DNA from: Lepidurus packardi
Taxonomy: Eukaryota; Arthropoda; Branchiopoda; Notostraca; Triopsidae
Length of the DNA stretch: 64,000 nt
Assembly: GCA_023053545.1 (NCBI GenBank)
Contig: JAKZAN010000157.1
Coordinates: forward strand, 1 to 64,000
Reading direction: 5' to 3'
Below are positions 27,101 to 38,886 of this stretch, piece after piece; within the stretch, counting starts at the first letter, position 1, and the number at the start of each line of letters is the position of its first letter. Below the pieces are notes generated by a model that saw only the letters and a list, made by a program, of their open reading frames with translations, did no database searches and had not been told where the DNA came from. The position numbers and the translations under genes are program-made.

Positions 27101-29400
27101 ATACAGTCCGTAAGGAATTAATTCAGTAAGAAAGGAATTCAATCAATCCTAAAGAATTAATTCAGTCCGTAAGGAATTAATTCAGTCCGTAAGGAATTAA
27201 TTCAGTCCGTAAGGAATTAATTAAGGAATTAATTCAGTCCTTAAGGAATTAATTCAGTAAGAAAGGAATTAATACAGTCCGTAAGGAATTAATTCAGTCC
27301 GTAAGGAATTAATTCAGTCCGTGAGGAATTAATTCAGTCCGTAAGGAATTAATTCAGTCCGTAAGGAATTATTTCAGTCCGTAATTAATTAATTCATTCC
27401 TTACGGAATTAGTTAAGTCCATAAGGAATAATTTCAGTCTGTAAGGATTTAATTATGTCGGTAATGAATTAATTCAGTCCGCAAGGAATTAATTCAGTCC
27501 GTAAGGAATTAATTCAGTAAGAAAGGAATTCAATCAATCCTAAAGAATTAATTCAGTCCGTAAGGAAATAATTAAGTCCGTAAGGAATTAATTCAGTCCG
27601 TAAGGAATTAATTCAGTCCGTAAGGAATTAATTCGGTAAGAAAGGAATTCAATCAATCCTAAAGAATTAATTCAGTCCGTAAGGAAATAATTCAGTCCGT
27701 AAGGAATTAATTCAGTCCGTAAGGAATTAATTCAGTCCGTAAGGAATTAATTAAGTCCGTAAGGAATTAATTCAGTCCGTAAGTAGTTAATAAAATCCGT
27801 ACGGAATTAATTCAGACCGTAAGGAATTAATTAAGTACGTAAGGAATTAATTAAGTCCGTAAGGAATTAATTCAGTCCGTAAGGAATTAATTCAGTCCGT
27901 AATCAATTAATTCAGTCCGTAAGGAATTAATTCAGTCCGTAAGGATTTAATTCAGTCCGTAAGGTATTAATTCAGTCCGTAAGGAATTAATTCAGTCCGT
28001 AAGGAATTAATTCAGTCCTTAAGGAATTAATTCAGTAAGAAAGGAATTAATACAGTCCGTAAGGAATTAATTCAGTAAGAAAGGAATTCAATCAATCCTA
28101 AAGAATTAATTCAGTCCGTAAGGAATTAATTCAGTCCGTAAGGAATTAATTCAGTCCGTAAGGAATTAATTCAGTCCGTAAGGAATTAATTAAATCCGTA
28201 CGGAATTAATTCAGACCGTAAGGAATTACATAAGTACGTAAGGAATTAATTCAGTCCGTAAGGAATTAATTCAGTCAGTAAGGAACTAATTCAGTCTGTA
28301 AGGAATTAATTCAGTCCGTATGAAATTAATTCAGTCCGTAAGGAATTAATTAAGGAATTAATTCAGTCCGTAAGTAATTAATTCAGTCCGCAAGGAATTA
28401 TTTCAGTCCGTAATTAATTAATTAATTCCTTACGGAATTAATTAAGTCCGTAAGGAATTAATTCAGTCCGTAAGGAATTAATTCAGTCCGTAAGGAATTA
28501 ATTCAGTCCGTAAGGAATTAATTCAGTAAGAAAGGAATTCAATCAATCCTAAAGAATTAATTCAGTCCGTAAGGAAATAATTAAGTCCGTAAGGAATTAA
28601 TTCAGTCCGTAAGGAATTAATTCTGTCCGTAAGGATTTAATTCAGTCCGTAAGGTATTAATTCAGTCCGTAGTGAATTAATTAAGTCCGTAAGGAATTAA
28701 TTAAGTCCGTAAGGTATTAATTCAGTCCGAAAGGAATTATTTCAGTCCGTAATTAATTAATTCATTCCTTACGGAATTAATTAAGTCCGTAAAAAATTAA
28801 TTCAGTCCGTAAGGAATTAATTCAGTAAGAAAGGAATTCAATCAATCCTAAAGAATTAATTCAGTCCGTAAGGAAATAATTCAGTCCGTAATGAATAAGT
28901 TCAGTACGTATTGGATTAATTAAGTCCGTAATGAATTAATTCAGTCCGTATGAAATTAATTCAGTCCGTAAGGAATTAATTAAGGAATTAATTCAGTCCT
29001 TAAGGAATTAATTCAGTAAGAAAGGAATTAATACAGTCCGTAAGGAATTAATTCAGCCCGTAAGGAATTAATTCAGTCCGTAAGGAATTAATTCAGTCCG
29101 TAAGGAATTAATTCAGTCCGTAAGGAATTAATTCAGTCCGTAAGGAATTAATTCAGTCCGTAAGGAATTATTTCAGTCCGTAATTAATTAATTCATTCCT
29201 TACGGAATTAGTTAAGTCCATAAGGAATAATTTCAGTCTGTAAGGATTTAATTATGTCGGTAATGAATTAATTCAGTCCGCAAGGATTTAATTATGTCGG
29301 TAATGAATTAATTCAGTCCGCAAGGAATTAATTCAGTCCGTAAGGAATTAATTCAGTAAGAAAGGAATTCAATCAATCCTAAAGAATTAATTCAGTCCGT
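24100..29400. repeat. ~4.1-kb higher-order repeat, subfamily 3
   Basis: The variant 'gtcagtaaggaac' lies at 24,166 and 28,274 (offset 4,108) and 'tagtgaatta' at 24,542 and 28,670 (offset 4,128, one extra monomer). A doubled 'ttatgtcggtaatg' signature occurs near 25,170-25,250 and again near 29,250-29,320. This 4-kb segment is the source family for the right-hand part of the later 5,565-bp HOR: 27,320 corresponds to 37,868 and 28,274 to 38,802. A 949-bp tandem duplication, listed separately, lies inside it. Confidence 0.78.
26270..28130. repeat. 949-bp tandem duplication
   Basis: Four markers are spaced exactly 949 bp: 'cttaaggaat' (26,291 and 27,240), 'cgtgaggaat' (26,371 and 27,320), ccttacgg (26,450 and 27,399) and 'cgtaatcaatt' (26,949 and 27,898). 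The unit contains three 39-bp composites (3 bp of slip) and one 12-bp monomer (8 bp of slip), and 949 is 48 monomers minus 11. No differences were seen between copies in the lines compared. Confidence 0.87.
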
Positions 29401-32400
29401 AAGGAATTAATTCAGTCCGTAAGGAATTAATTCAGTCCGTAAGGAATAAGTTCATTACGTAAGGAATTAATTCAGTCCGTAATCGATTAATTAAGTCCGA
29501 AATGAATTAATTCAGTCCGTATGAAATTAATTCAGTCCGTAAGGAACTAATTAAGGTATTAATTCAGTCCGTAAGGAATTAATTCAGTCCGTAAGGAATT
29601 AATTCAGTCCGTAAGGAATTACTATCAGTCCGTAATTAATTAATTCATTCCTTACGGAATTAATTAAGTCCATAAGGAATTAATTCAGTCTGTAAGGATT
29701 TAATTAAGTCCGTAATGAATTAATTCAGTCCGTAAGGAATTAATTCAGTCCGTAAGGAATTAATTCAGTACGTAAGGAATTAATGCAGTCCGTAAGTAAT
29801 TAATTCAGTCCGTAAGGAATAACTTCAATTCGTAAGGAAATAATTCAGTCCGTAATGGATTAATTAAGTCCGTAATGAATTAATTCAGTCCGTAAGGAAT
29901 TAATAAAATCCGTACGGAATTAATTCAGACCGTAAGGAATTAATTAAGTACGTAAGGAATTAATTAAGTCCGAAAGGAATTAATTAAGTCCGAAAGGAAT
30001 TAATTCAGTCCGTGAGGATTTAGTTCAGTCCGTAAGGTATAAATTCAGTCCGTAAGGAATTAATTCAGTCCGTAAGGAATTAATTCAGTCCGTAAGGAAT
30101 TTATTTAGTCCGTAAGGAATAAGTTCATTACGTAAGGAGTTAATTCAGTCCGTAATCGATTAATTAAGTCCGAAATGAATTAATTCAGTCCGTATGAAAT
30201 TAATTCAGTCCGTAATTAATTAATTAAGGTATTAATTCAGTCCGTAAGGAATTAATTCAGTCCGTAAGGAATTAATTCAGTACGTAAGGAATTAATTCAG
30301 TCCGTAAGGAATTAATTCAGTCCGTAAGGAATTATTTCAGTACGTAATTAATTAATTCATTCCTTACGGAATTAATTAAGTCCGTAAGTAATTAATTCAG
30401 TCCGTAAGGAATAACTTCAATTCGTAAGGAAATAATTCAGTCCGTAATGGATTAATTAAGTCCGTAATGAATTAATTCAGTCCGTAAGGAATTAATAAAA
30501 TCCGTACGGAATTAATTCAGACCGTAAGGAATTAATTAAGTCCGAAAGGAATTAATTAAGTCCGTAAGGAATTAATTCAGTCCGTAAGGATTTAATTCAG
30601 TCCGTAAGGTATTAATTCAGTCCGTAAGGAATCAATTCAGTCCGTAAGGAATTAATTCAGTCCGTAAGGAATTAATTCAGTCCGTAAGGAATTAATTCAG
30701 TCCGTAAGGAATAAGTTCATTACGTAAGGAATTAATTCAGTCCGTAATCGATTAATTAAGTCCGAAATGAATTAATTCAGTCCGTATGAAATTAATTCAG
30801 TCCGTAAGGAATTAATTAAGGTATTAATTCAGTCCGTAAGGAATTATGTCAGTCCGTAAGGAATTAATTCAGTCCGTAAGGAATTAATTCAGTCCGTAAG
30901 GAATTATTTCAGTCCGTAATTAATTAATTCATTCCTTACGGAATTAATTAAGTCCATAAGGAATTAATTCAGTCTGTAAGGATTTAATTAAGTCCGTAAT
31001 GAATTAATTCAGTCCGTAAGAAATTAATTCAGTCCGTAAGGAATTAATTCAGTACGTAAGTAATTAATTCAGTCCGTAAGGAATAACTTCAATTCGTAAG
31101 GAAATAATTCAGTCCGTAATGGACTAATTAAGTCCGTAATGAATTAATTCAGTCCGTAAGGAATTAATTCAGTCCGTAAGGAATTAATAAAATCCGTACG
31201 GAATTAATTCAGACCGTAAGGAATTAATTAAGTACGTAAGGAATTAATTAAGTCCGAAAGGAATTTATTAAGTCCGTAAGGAATTAATTCAGTCCGTAAG
31301 GATTTAATTCAGTCCGTAAGGTATTAATTCAGTTCGTAAGGAATTAATTCAGTCCGTAAGGAATTAGTTCAGTCCGTAAGGAATTAATTCAGTCCGTAAG
31401 GAATTAATTCAGTCCGTAAGGAATAAGTTCATTACGTAAGGAATTAATTCAGTCCGTAATCGATTAATTAAGTCCGAAATGAATTAATTCAGTCCGTATG
31501 AAATTAATTCAGTCCGTAAGGAATTAATTAAGGTATTAATTCAGTCCGTAAGGAATTAATTCAGTACGTAAGGAATTAATTCAGTCCGTAAGGAATTAAT
31601 TCAGTCCGTAAGGAATTAATTCATTCCTTACGGAATTAATTAAGTCCATAAGGAATTAATTCAGTCTGTAAGGATTTAATTAAGTCCGTAATGAATTAAT
31701 TCAGTCCGTAAGAAATTAATTCAGTCCGTAAGGAATAACTTCAATTCGTAAGGAAATAATTCAGTCCGTAATGGATTAATTAAGTCCGTAATGAATTAAT
31801 TCAGTCCGTAAGGAATTAATAAAATCCGTACGGAATTAATTCAGACCGTAAGGAATTAATTAAGTACGTAAGGAATTAATTAAGTCCGAAAGGAATTAAT
31901 TAAGTCCGTAAGGAATTAATTCAGTCCGTAAGGAATTAATTCAGTCCGTAAGGAATTAATTCAGTCCGTAAGGAATAAGTTCATTACGTAAGGAATTAAT
32001 TCAGTCCGTAATCGATTAATTAAGTCCGAAATGAATTAATTCAGTCCGTATGAAATTAATTCAGTCCGTAAGGAAATAATTAAGGTATTAGTTCAGTCCG
32101 TAAGGAATTAATTCAGTCCGTAAGGAATTAATTCAGTCCGTAAGGAATTAATTCAGTCCGTAAGGAATTAATTCAGTCCGTAAGGAATTATTTCAGTCCG
32201 TAATTAATTAATTCATTCCTTACGGAATTAATTAAGTCCATAAGGAATTAATTCAGTCTGTAAGGATTTAATTAAATCCGTAATGAATTAATTCAGTCCG
32301 TAAGAAATTAATTCAGTCCGTAAGGAATTAATTCAGTACGTAAGGAATTAATTCAGTCCGTAAGGAATTAATTCAGTCCGTAAGGAATTTATTCAGTCCG

Positions 32401-35240
32401 TAAGGAATTAATTCAGTCCGTAATTAATTATTTCAGTCCGTAATTAATTAATTCATTCCTTACGGAATTAATTAAGTCCATAAGGAATTAATTCAGTCTG
32501 TAAGGATTTAATTAAGTCCGTAATGAATTAATTCAGTCCGTAAGAAATTAATTCAGTCCGTAAGGAATTAATTCAGTCCGTAAGGAATTAATTCAGTCCG
32601 TAAGGAATTATTTCAGTCCGTAATTAATTAATTCATTCCTTACGGAATTAATTAAGTCCATAAGGAATTAATTCAGTCTGTAAGGATTTAATTAAGTCCG
32701 TACTGAATTAATTCAGTCCGTAAGAAATTAATTCAGTCCGTAAGGAATTAATTCAGTACGTAAGGAATTAATTCAGTCGGTAAGGAATTAATTCAGTCCG
32801 TAAGGAATTAATTCAGTCCGTAAGGAATTAATTCAGTCCGTAAGGAATTATTTCAGTCAGTAATTAATTAATTCATTCCTTACGGAATTAATTAAGTCCA
32901 TAAGGAATTAATTCAGTCTGTAAGGATTTAATTAAGTCCGTAATGAATTAATTCAGTCCGTAAGAAATTAATTCAGTCCGTAAGGAATTAATTCAGTACG
33001 TAAGGAATTAATTCAGTCCGTAAGTAATTAATTCAGTCCGTAAGGAATAACTTCAATTCGTAAGGAAATAATTCAGTCCGTAATGGATTAATTAAGTCCG
33101 TAATGAATTAATTCAGTCCGTAAGGAATTAATAAAATCCGTACGGAATTAATTCAGACCGTAAGGAATTAATTAAGTACGTAAGGAATTAATTAAGTCCG
33201 AAAGGAATTAATTAAGTCCGTAAGGAATTAATTCAGTCCGTAAGGAATTAATTCAGTCCGTAAGGAATTAATTCAGTCCGTAAGGAATAAGTTCATTACG
33301 TAAGGAATTTATTCAGTCCGTAATCGAATAATTAAGTCCGAAATGAATTAATTCAGTCCGTATGAAATTAATTCAGTCCGTAAGGAAATAATTAAGGTAT
33401 TAATTCAGTCCGTAAGGAATTAATTCAGTCCGTAAGGAATTAATTCAGTCCGTAAGGAATTAATTCAGTCCGTAAGGAATTATTTCAGTCCGTAATTAAT
33501 TAATTCATTCCTTACGGAATTAATTAAGTCCATAAGGAATTAATTCAGTCTGTAAGGATTTAATTAAATCCGTAATGAATTAATTCAGTCCGTAAGAAAT
33601 TAATTCAGTCCGTAAGGAATTAATTCAGTACGTAAGGAATTAATTCAGTCCGTAAGGAATTAATTCAGTCCGTAAGGAATTAATTCAGTCCGTAAGGAAT
33701 TATTTCAGTCCGTAATTAATTAATTCATTCCTTACGGAATTAATTAAGTCCATAAGGAATTAATTCAGTCTGTAAGGATTTAATTAAGTCCGTAATGAAT
33801 TAATTCAGTCCGTAAGAAATTAATTCAGTCCGTAAGGAATTAATTCAGTACGTAAGGAATTAATTCAGTACGTAAGTAATTAATTCAGTCCGTAAGTAAT
33901 TAATTCAGTCCGTAAGGAATAACTTCAATTCGTAAGGAAATAATTCAGTCCGTAATGGATTAATTAAGTCCGTAATGAATTAATTCAGTCCGTAAGGAAT
34001 TAATAAAATCCGTACGGAATTAATTCAGACCGTAAGGAATTAATTAAGTACGTAAGGAATTAATTAAGTCCGAAAGGAATTAATTAAGTCCGTAAGGAAT
34101 TAATTCAGTCCGTAAGGAATTAATTCAGTCCGTAAGGAATTAATTTAGTCCGTAAGGAATAAGTTCATTACGTAAGGAGTTAATTCAGTCCGTAATCGAT
34201 TAATTAAGTCCGAAATGAATTAATTCAGTCCGTATGAAATTAATTCAGTCCGTAAGGAATTAATTAAGGTATTAATTCAGTCCGTAAGGAATTAATTCAG
34301 TCCGTAAGGTATTAATTCAGTCCGTAAGGAATTATTTCAGTCCGTAATTAATTAATTCACTCCTTACGGAATTAATTAAGTCCATAAGGAATTAATTCAG
34401 TCTGTAAGGATTTAATTAAGTCCGTAATGAATTAATTCAGTCCGTAAGGAATTAATTCAGTCCGTAAGGAATTAATTCAGTACGTAAGGAATTAATTCAG
34501 TCCGTAAGTAAATAATTCAGTCCGTAAGGAATAACTTCAATTCGTAAGGAAATAATTCAGTCCGTAATGGACTAATTAAGTCCGTAATGAATTAATTCAG
34601 TCCGTAAGGAATTAATAAAATCCGTACGGAATTAATTCAGACCGTAAGGAATTAATTAAGTACGTAAGGAGTTAATTAAGTCCGAAAGGAATTAATTCAG
34701 TTCGTAAGGAATTATTTCAGTACGTAAGGAAATAATTTAGTCCGTAAGTAATTAATTCAGTCCGTAAGGAATAACTTCAGTTCGTAAGGAAATAATTCAG
34801 TCCGTAATGGATTAATGAAGTCCGTAATGAATTAATTCAGTCCGTAAGGAATTAATAAAATCCGTACGGAAATAATTCAGACCGTAAGGAATTAATTAAG
34901 TACGTAAGGAATTAATTAAATCCGAAAGGAATTGATTCAGTCCGTCAGGAATTAATTCAGTCCGTAAGGAACTAATTCAGTCCGTAAGGAATTAATTCAG
35001 TCCGTAAGGATTTAATTCAGTCCGTAAGGTATTAATTCAGTCCGTAAGGAATTAATTCAGTCCGTAAGGAATTAATTCAGTCCGTAAGGAATTAATTCAG
35101 TCCGTAAGGAATAAGTTCATTACGTAAGGAATTAATTCAGTCCGTAATCGATAAATTCAGTCCGTAAGGAATTAATTCAGTCCGTAAGGAATAAGTTCAG
35201 TACGTAAGGAATTAATTCAGTCCGTAATGGATTAATTAAG
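29400..35240. repeat. 0.55-1.3 kb higher-order repeat, about eight units
   Basis: The signature 'ttcattacgtaagg' followed by 'taatcgatta' and 'gtccgaaatg' recurs with the CGAT at 29,484, 30,157, 30,749, 31,461, 32,013, 33,325, 34,197 and 35,149, steps of 673, 592, 712, 552, 1,312, 872 and 952 bp. Most units hold one or more inverted monomers, a palindromic-core monomer (ccgtacgg) and a 12-bp monomer of the local type taattaaggtat. The 39-bp EcoRI composite is missing here after about 29,390 and returns near 35,460. The irregular spacing suggests repeated unequal exchange rather than one clean duplication. Confidence 0.8.
33131..33147. repeat. palindromic-core monomer ccgtacgg (representative)
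   Basis: In the variant ataaaatccgtacggaat the core ccgtacgg (33,138-33,145) is its own complement and creates a BsiWI site (cgtacg). It travels in a fixed cassette: 'gtaagtagttaataaaatcc' or 'ggaattaataaaatcc' before it, and 'cagaccgt' then 'taagtacg' monomers after it. The cassette is found at many places from about 14 kb to the end, for example near 14,050, 15,290, 16,345, 19,310, 21,780, 26,850, 30,500, 41,660, 48,800 and 62,580. Confidence 0.82.
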
Positions 35241-35249
35241 TCCGTAATG

Positions 35250-36300
35250 AATTAATTAGTCCGTATAAAAGGAATAAAGGGATTCAGTCGTAAGGAATTC
35301 ATTCAGTCCGTAAGGAATTAATTCAGTAAGAAAGGAATTAATTCAGTCCCCAAGGAATTAATTCAGTCCCTAAGGAATTAATTCAGTCCCTAAGTAGTTA
35401 ATTCAGTCCGTAAGGAATTAATTAAGGAATTTATTCAGTACGTAAGGAATTAATTCAGTAAGAACGGAATTCAATCAATCCTAAAGAATTAATTCAGTCC
35501 GTAAGGAAATAATTCAGTCCGTAAGGAATTAATTCAGTCCGTAAGGAATTAATTCAGTCCGTAACGAATTAATTCAGTCCGTAAGGAATTGATTCAGTCC
35601 GTAAGGAATTATTTCAATCCGTAATTAATTAATTCATTCCTTACGGAATTAATTAAGTCCATAATGAATTAATTCAGTCCGTAAAGAATTAACTCAGTCC
35701 GTAAGGAATTAATATAATCCGTACGGAATTAATTCAGTCCGTAAGGAATTAATTCAGTCCGTAAGGAATTAATTCAGTCCGTAAGGAATTATTTCAGTCC
35801 GTAATTAATTAATTCATTCCTTACGGAATTAATTAAGTCCATAAGGAATTAATTCAGTCCGTAAGGAATTAATTCAGTCCGTAAGGAATTAAATAAATCC
35901 GTACGGAATTAATTCAGACCGTAAGGAATTAATTAAGTACGTAAAGAATTAATTAAGTCCGTAAAGAATTAATTCCGTCCGTAAGGAATTAATTAGGTCC
36001 GTAAGCAATTAATTCAGTCCGTAAGGAATTAATTCAGTCCGTAATGAATTAATTCAGTCCGTAAGGAATTAATTTAGTCCGTAAGGAATTAATTAAGTCC
36101 GTAAGGAATTAATTAAGTCCGTAAGGAATTAATTAAGTCCGTAAGGAATTAATTCAGTCCGTAAGGATTAAATTCAGTCCGTAAGGTATTAATTCAGTCC
36201 GTAAGTAATTATTTCAGTCCGTATGAAATTAATTCAGTCCGTAAGGAATTAATTAAGGAATTAATTCAGTCCGTAAGGAATTAATTCAGTCCGTAAGGAA
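35250..36300. repeat. degenerate satellite junction
   Basis: Between about 35,256 and 35,300 the 20-bp register breaks down: 'attaattagtccgtataaaa' runs into an A/G-rich piece and a monomer with a deleted core base ('cagtcgtaagg'). From 35,340 to 35,400 come variants I see nowhere else, such as 'gtccccaagg' and 'gtccctaagg'. A single composite with the variant 'agaacggaattc' lies near 35,460. Two inverted monomers (35,639 and 35,819) follow. The stretch separates two homogenised HOR domains and looks unduplicated, as expected for an old boundary that escaped homogenisation. Confidence 0.72.
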
Positions 36301-38057
36301 TTAATTCAGTTCGTAAGGAATTATTTCAGTACGTAAGGAAATAATTTAGTCCGTAAGTAATTAATTCAGTCCGTAAGGAATAACTTCAATTCGTAAGGAA
36401 ATAATTCAGTCCGTAATGGATTAATTCAGTCCGTAATGAATTAATTCAGTCCGTAAGGAATTAATAAAATCCGTACGGAATTTATTCAGACCGTAAGGAA
36501 TTAATTAAATACGTAAGGAATTAATTAAGTCCGAAAGGAATTAATTAAGTCCGTAAGGAATTAATTCAGTCCGTAAGGAATTTATTCAGTCCGTAAGGAT
36601 TTAATTCAGTCCGTAAGGTATTAATTCAGTCCGTAAGGAATTAATTCAGTCCGTAAGGAATTAATTCAGTCCGTAAGGAATTAATTCAGTCCGTAAGGAA
36701 TAAGTTCATTACGTAAGGAATTAATTCAGTCCGTAATCGATTAATTCAGTCCGTAAGGAATTAATTAAGGTATTAATTCAGTCCGTAAGGAATTAATTCA
36801 GTCCGTAAGGAATTAATTCAGTCCGTAAGGAATTATTTCAGTCCGTAATTAATTTATTCATTCCTTACGGAATTAATTAAGTCCATAAGGAATTAATTCA
36901 GTCTGTAAGGATTTAATTAAGTCCGTAATGAATTAATTCAGTCCGTAAGGAATTAATTCAGTCCGTAAGGAATTAATTCAGTACGTAAGGAATTAATGCA
37001 GTCCGTAAGTAATTAATTCAGTCCGTAAGGAATAACTTCAATTCGTAAGGAAATAATTCAGTCCGTAATGGATTAATTAAGTCCGTAATGAATTAATTCA
37101 GTCCGTAAGGAATTAATAAAATCCGTACGGAATTAATTCAGACCGTAAGGAATTAATTAAGTACGTAAGGAATTAATTAAGTCCGAAAGGAATTAATTAA
37201 GTCCGTAAGGAATTAATTCAGTCCGTAAGGAATTAATTCAGTCCGTAAGGTATTAATTCAGTCCGTAAGCAATTAATTCAGTCCGTAAGGAATTAATTCA
37301 GTCCGTAAGGAATTAATTCAGTCCGTAAGGAATTAATTCAGTCCGTAAGGAATAAGTTCATTACGTAAGGAATTAATTCAGTCCGTAATCGATTAATTAA
37401 GTCCGAAATGAATTAATTCAGTCCGTATGAAATTAATTCAGTCCGTAAGGAATTAATTAAGGTATTAATTCAGTCCGTATGAAATTAATTCAGTCCGTAA
37501 GGAATTAATTAAGGTATTAATTCAGTCCGTAAGGAATTAATTCAGTCCGTAAGGAATTATTTCAGTCCGTAATTAATTAATTCATTCCTTACGGAATTAA
37601 TTAAGTCCATAAGGAATTAATTCAGTCTGTAAGGATTTAATTAAGTCCGTAATGAATTAATTCAGTCCGTAAGGAATTAATTCAGTCCGTAAGGAATTAA
37701 TTCAGTACGTAAGAAATTAATTCAGTCCGTAAGGAATTATTTCAGTCCGTAATTAATTCATTCATTCCTTACGGAATTAATTAAGTCCATAAGGAATTAA
37801 TTCAGTCCGTAAGGAATTAATTCAGTCCGTAAGGAATTAAATAAATCCGTAAGGAATTAATTCAGTCCGTGAGGAATTAATTCAGTCCGTAAGGAATTAA
37901 TTCAGTCCGTAAGGAATTATTTCAGTCCGTAATTAATTAATTCATTCCTTACGGAATTAGTTAAGTCCATAAGGAATAATTTCAGTCTGTAAGGATTTAA
38001 TTATGTCGGTAATGAATTAATTCAGTCCGCAAGGAATTAATTCAGTCCGTAAGGAAT

Positions 38058-38096
38058 TAATTCAGTAAGAAAGGAATTCAATCAATCCTAAAGAAT
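38058..38096. repeat. 39-bp composite block with EcoRI site (representative)
   Basis: This is one clear example of a block present roughly a hundred times in the window, spaced from under 100 bp to over 1 kb. It replaces two monomers by 39 bp: first taattcagtaagaaaggaat, then the 19-bp tcaatcaatcctaaagaat. The junction makes gaattc. The block shifts the downstream register by 1 bp and is nearly always followed by a monomer ending 'ggaaa'. Subtypes: 'agaatggaattc' (common only up to about 15.6 kb), 'agaaaggaattc' (a few early, then dominant), and 'cggtaagaaagg' (from about 16.6 kb on). It is missing between about 29.4 and 35.4 kb. Confidence 0.88.
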
Positions 38097-38874
38097 TAAT
38101 TCAGTCCGTAAGGAAATAATTAAGTCCGTAAGGAATTAATTCAGTCCGTAAGGAATTAATTCAGTCCGTAAGGAATTAATTCGGTAAGAAAGGAATTCAA
38201 TCAATCCTAAAGAATTAATTCAGTCCGTAAGGAAATAATTCAGTCCGTAAGGAATTAATTCAGTCCGTAAGGAATTAATTCAGTCCGTAAGGAATTAATT
38301 AAGTCCGTAAGGAATTAATTCAGTCCGTAAGTAGTTAATAAAATCCGTACGGAATTAATTCAGACCGTAAGGAATTAATTAAGTACGTAAGGAATTAATT
38401 AAGTCCGTAAGGAATTAATTCAGTCCGTAAGGAATTAATTCAGTCCGTAATCAATTAATTCAGTCCGTAAGGAATTAATTCAGTCCGTAAGGATTTAATT
38501 CAGTCCGTAAGGTATTAATTCAGTCCGTAAGGAATTAATTCAGTCCGTAAGGAATTAATTCAGTCCTTAAGGAATTAATTCAGTAAGAAAGGAATTAATA
38601 CAGTCCGTAAGGAATTAATTCAGTAAGAAAGGAATTCAATCAATCCTAAAGAATTAATTCAGTCCGTAAGGAATTAATTCAGTCCGTAAGGAATTAATTC
38701 AGTCCGTAAGGAATTAATTAAATCCGTACGGAATTAATTCAGACCGTAAGGAATTACATAAGTACGTAAGGAATTAATTCAGTCCGTAAGGAATTAATTC
38801 AGTCAGTAAGGAACTAATTCAGTCTGTAAGGAATTAATTCAGTCCGTATGAAATTAATTCAGTCCGTAAGGAAT

Positions 38875-38886
38875 TAATTAAGGAAT
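38875..38886. repeat. 12-bp deleted monomer (representative)
   Basis: The unit taattaaggaat is a monomer that has lost 8 bp of its centre (the gtccgtaa of a taattaag-type monomer). It recurs dozens of times from about 17.3 kb rightward, nearly always after a 'cgtatgaaat' and a normal monomer. In the 29.5-37.5 kb family and its copies it reads taattaaggtat, and at about 58,875 and 62,734 taattaagtaat. Each copy shifts the register by 8 bp. Confidence 0.85.
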
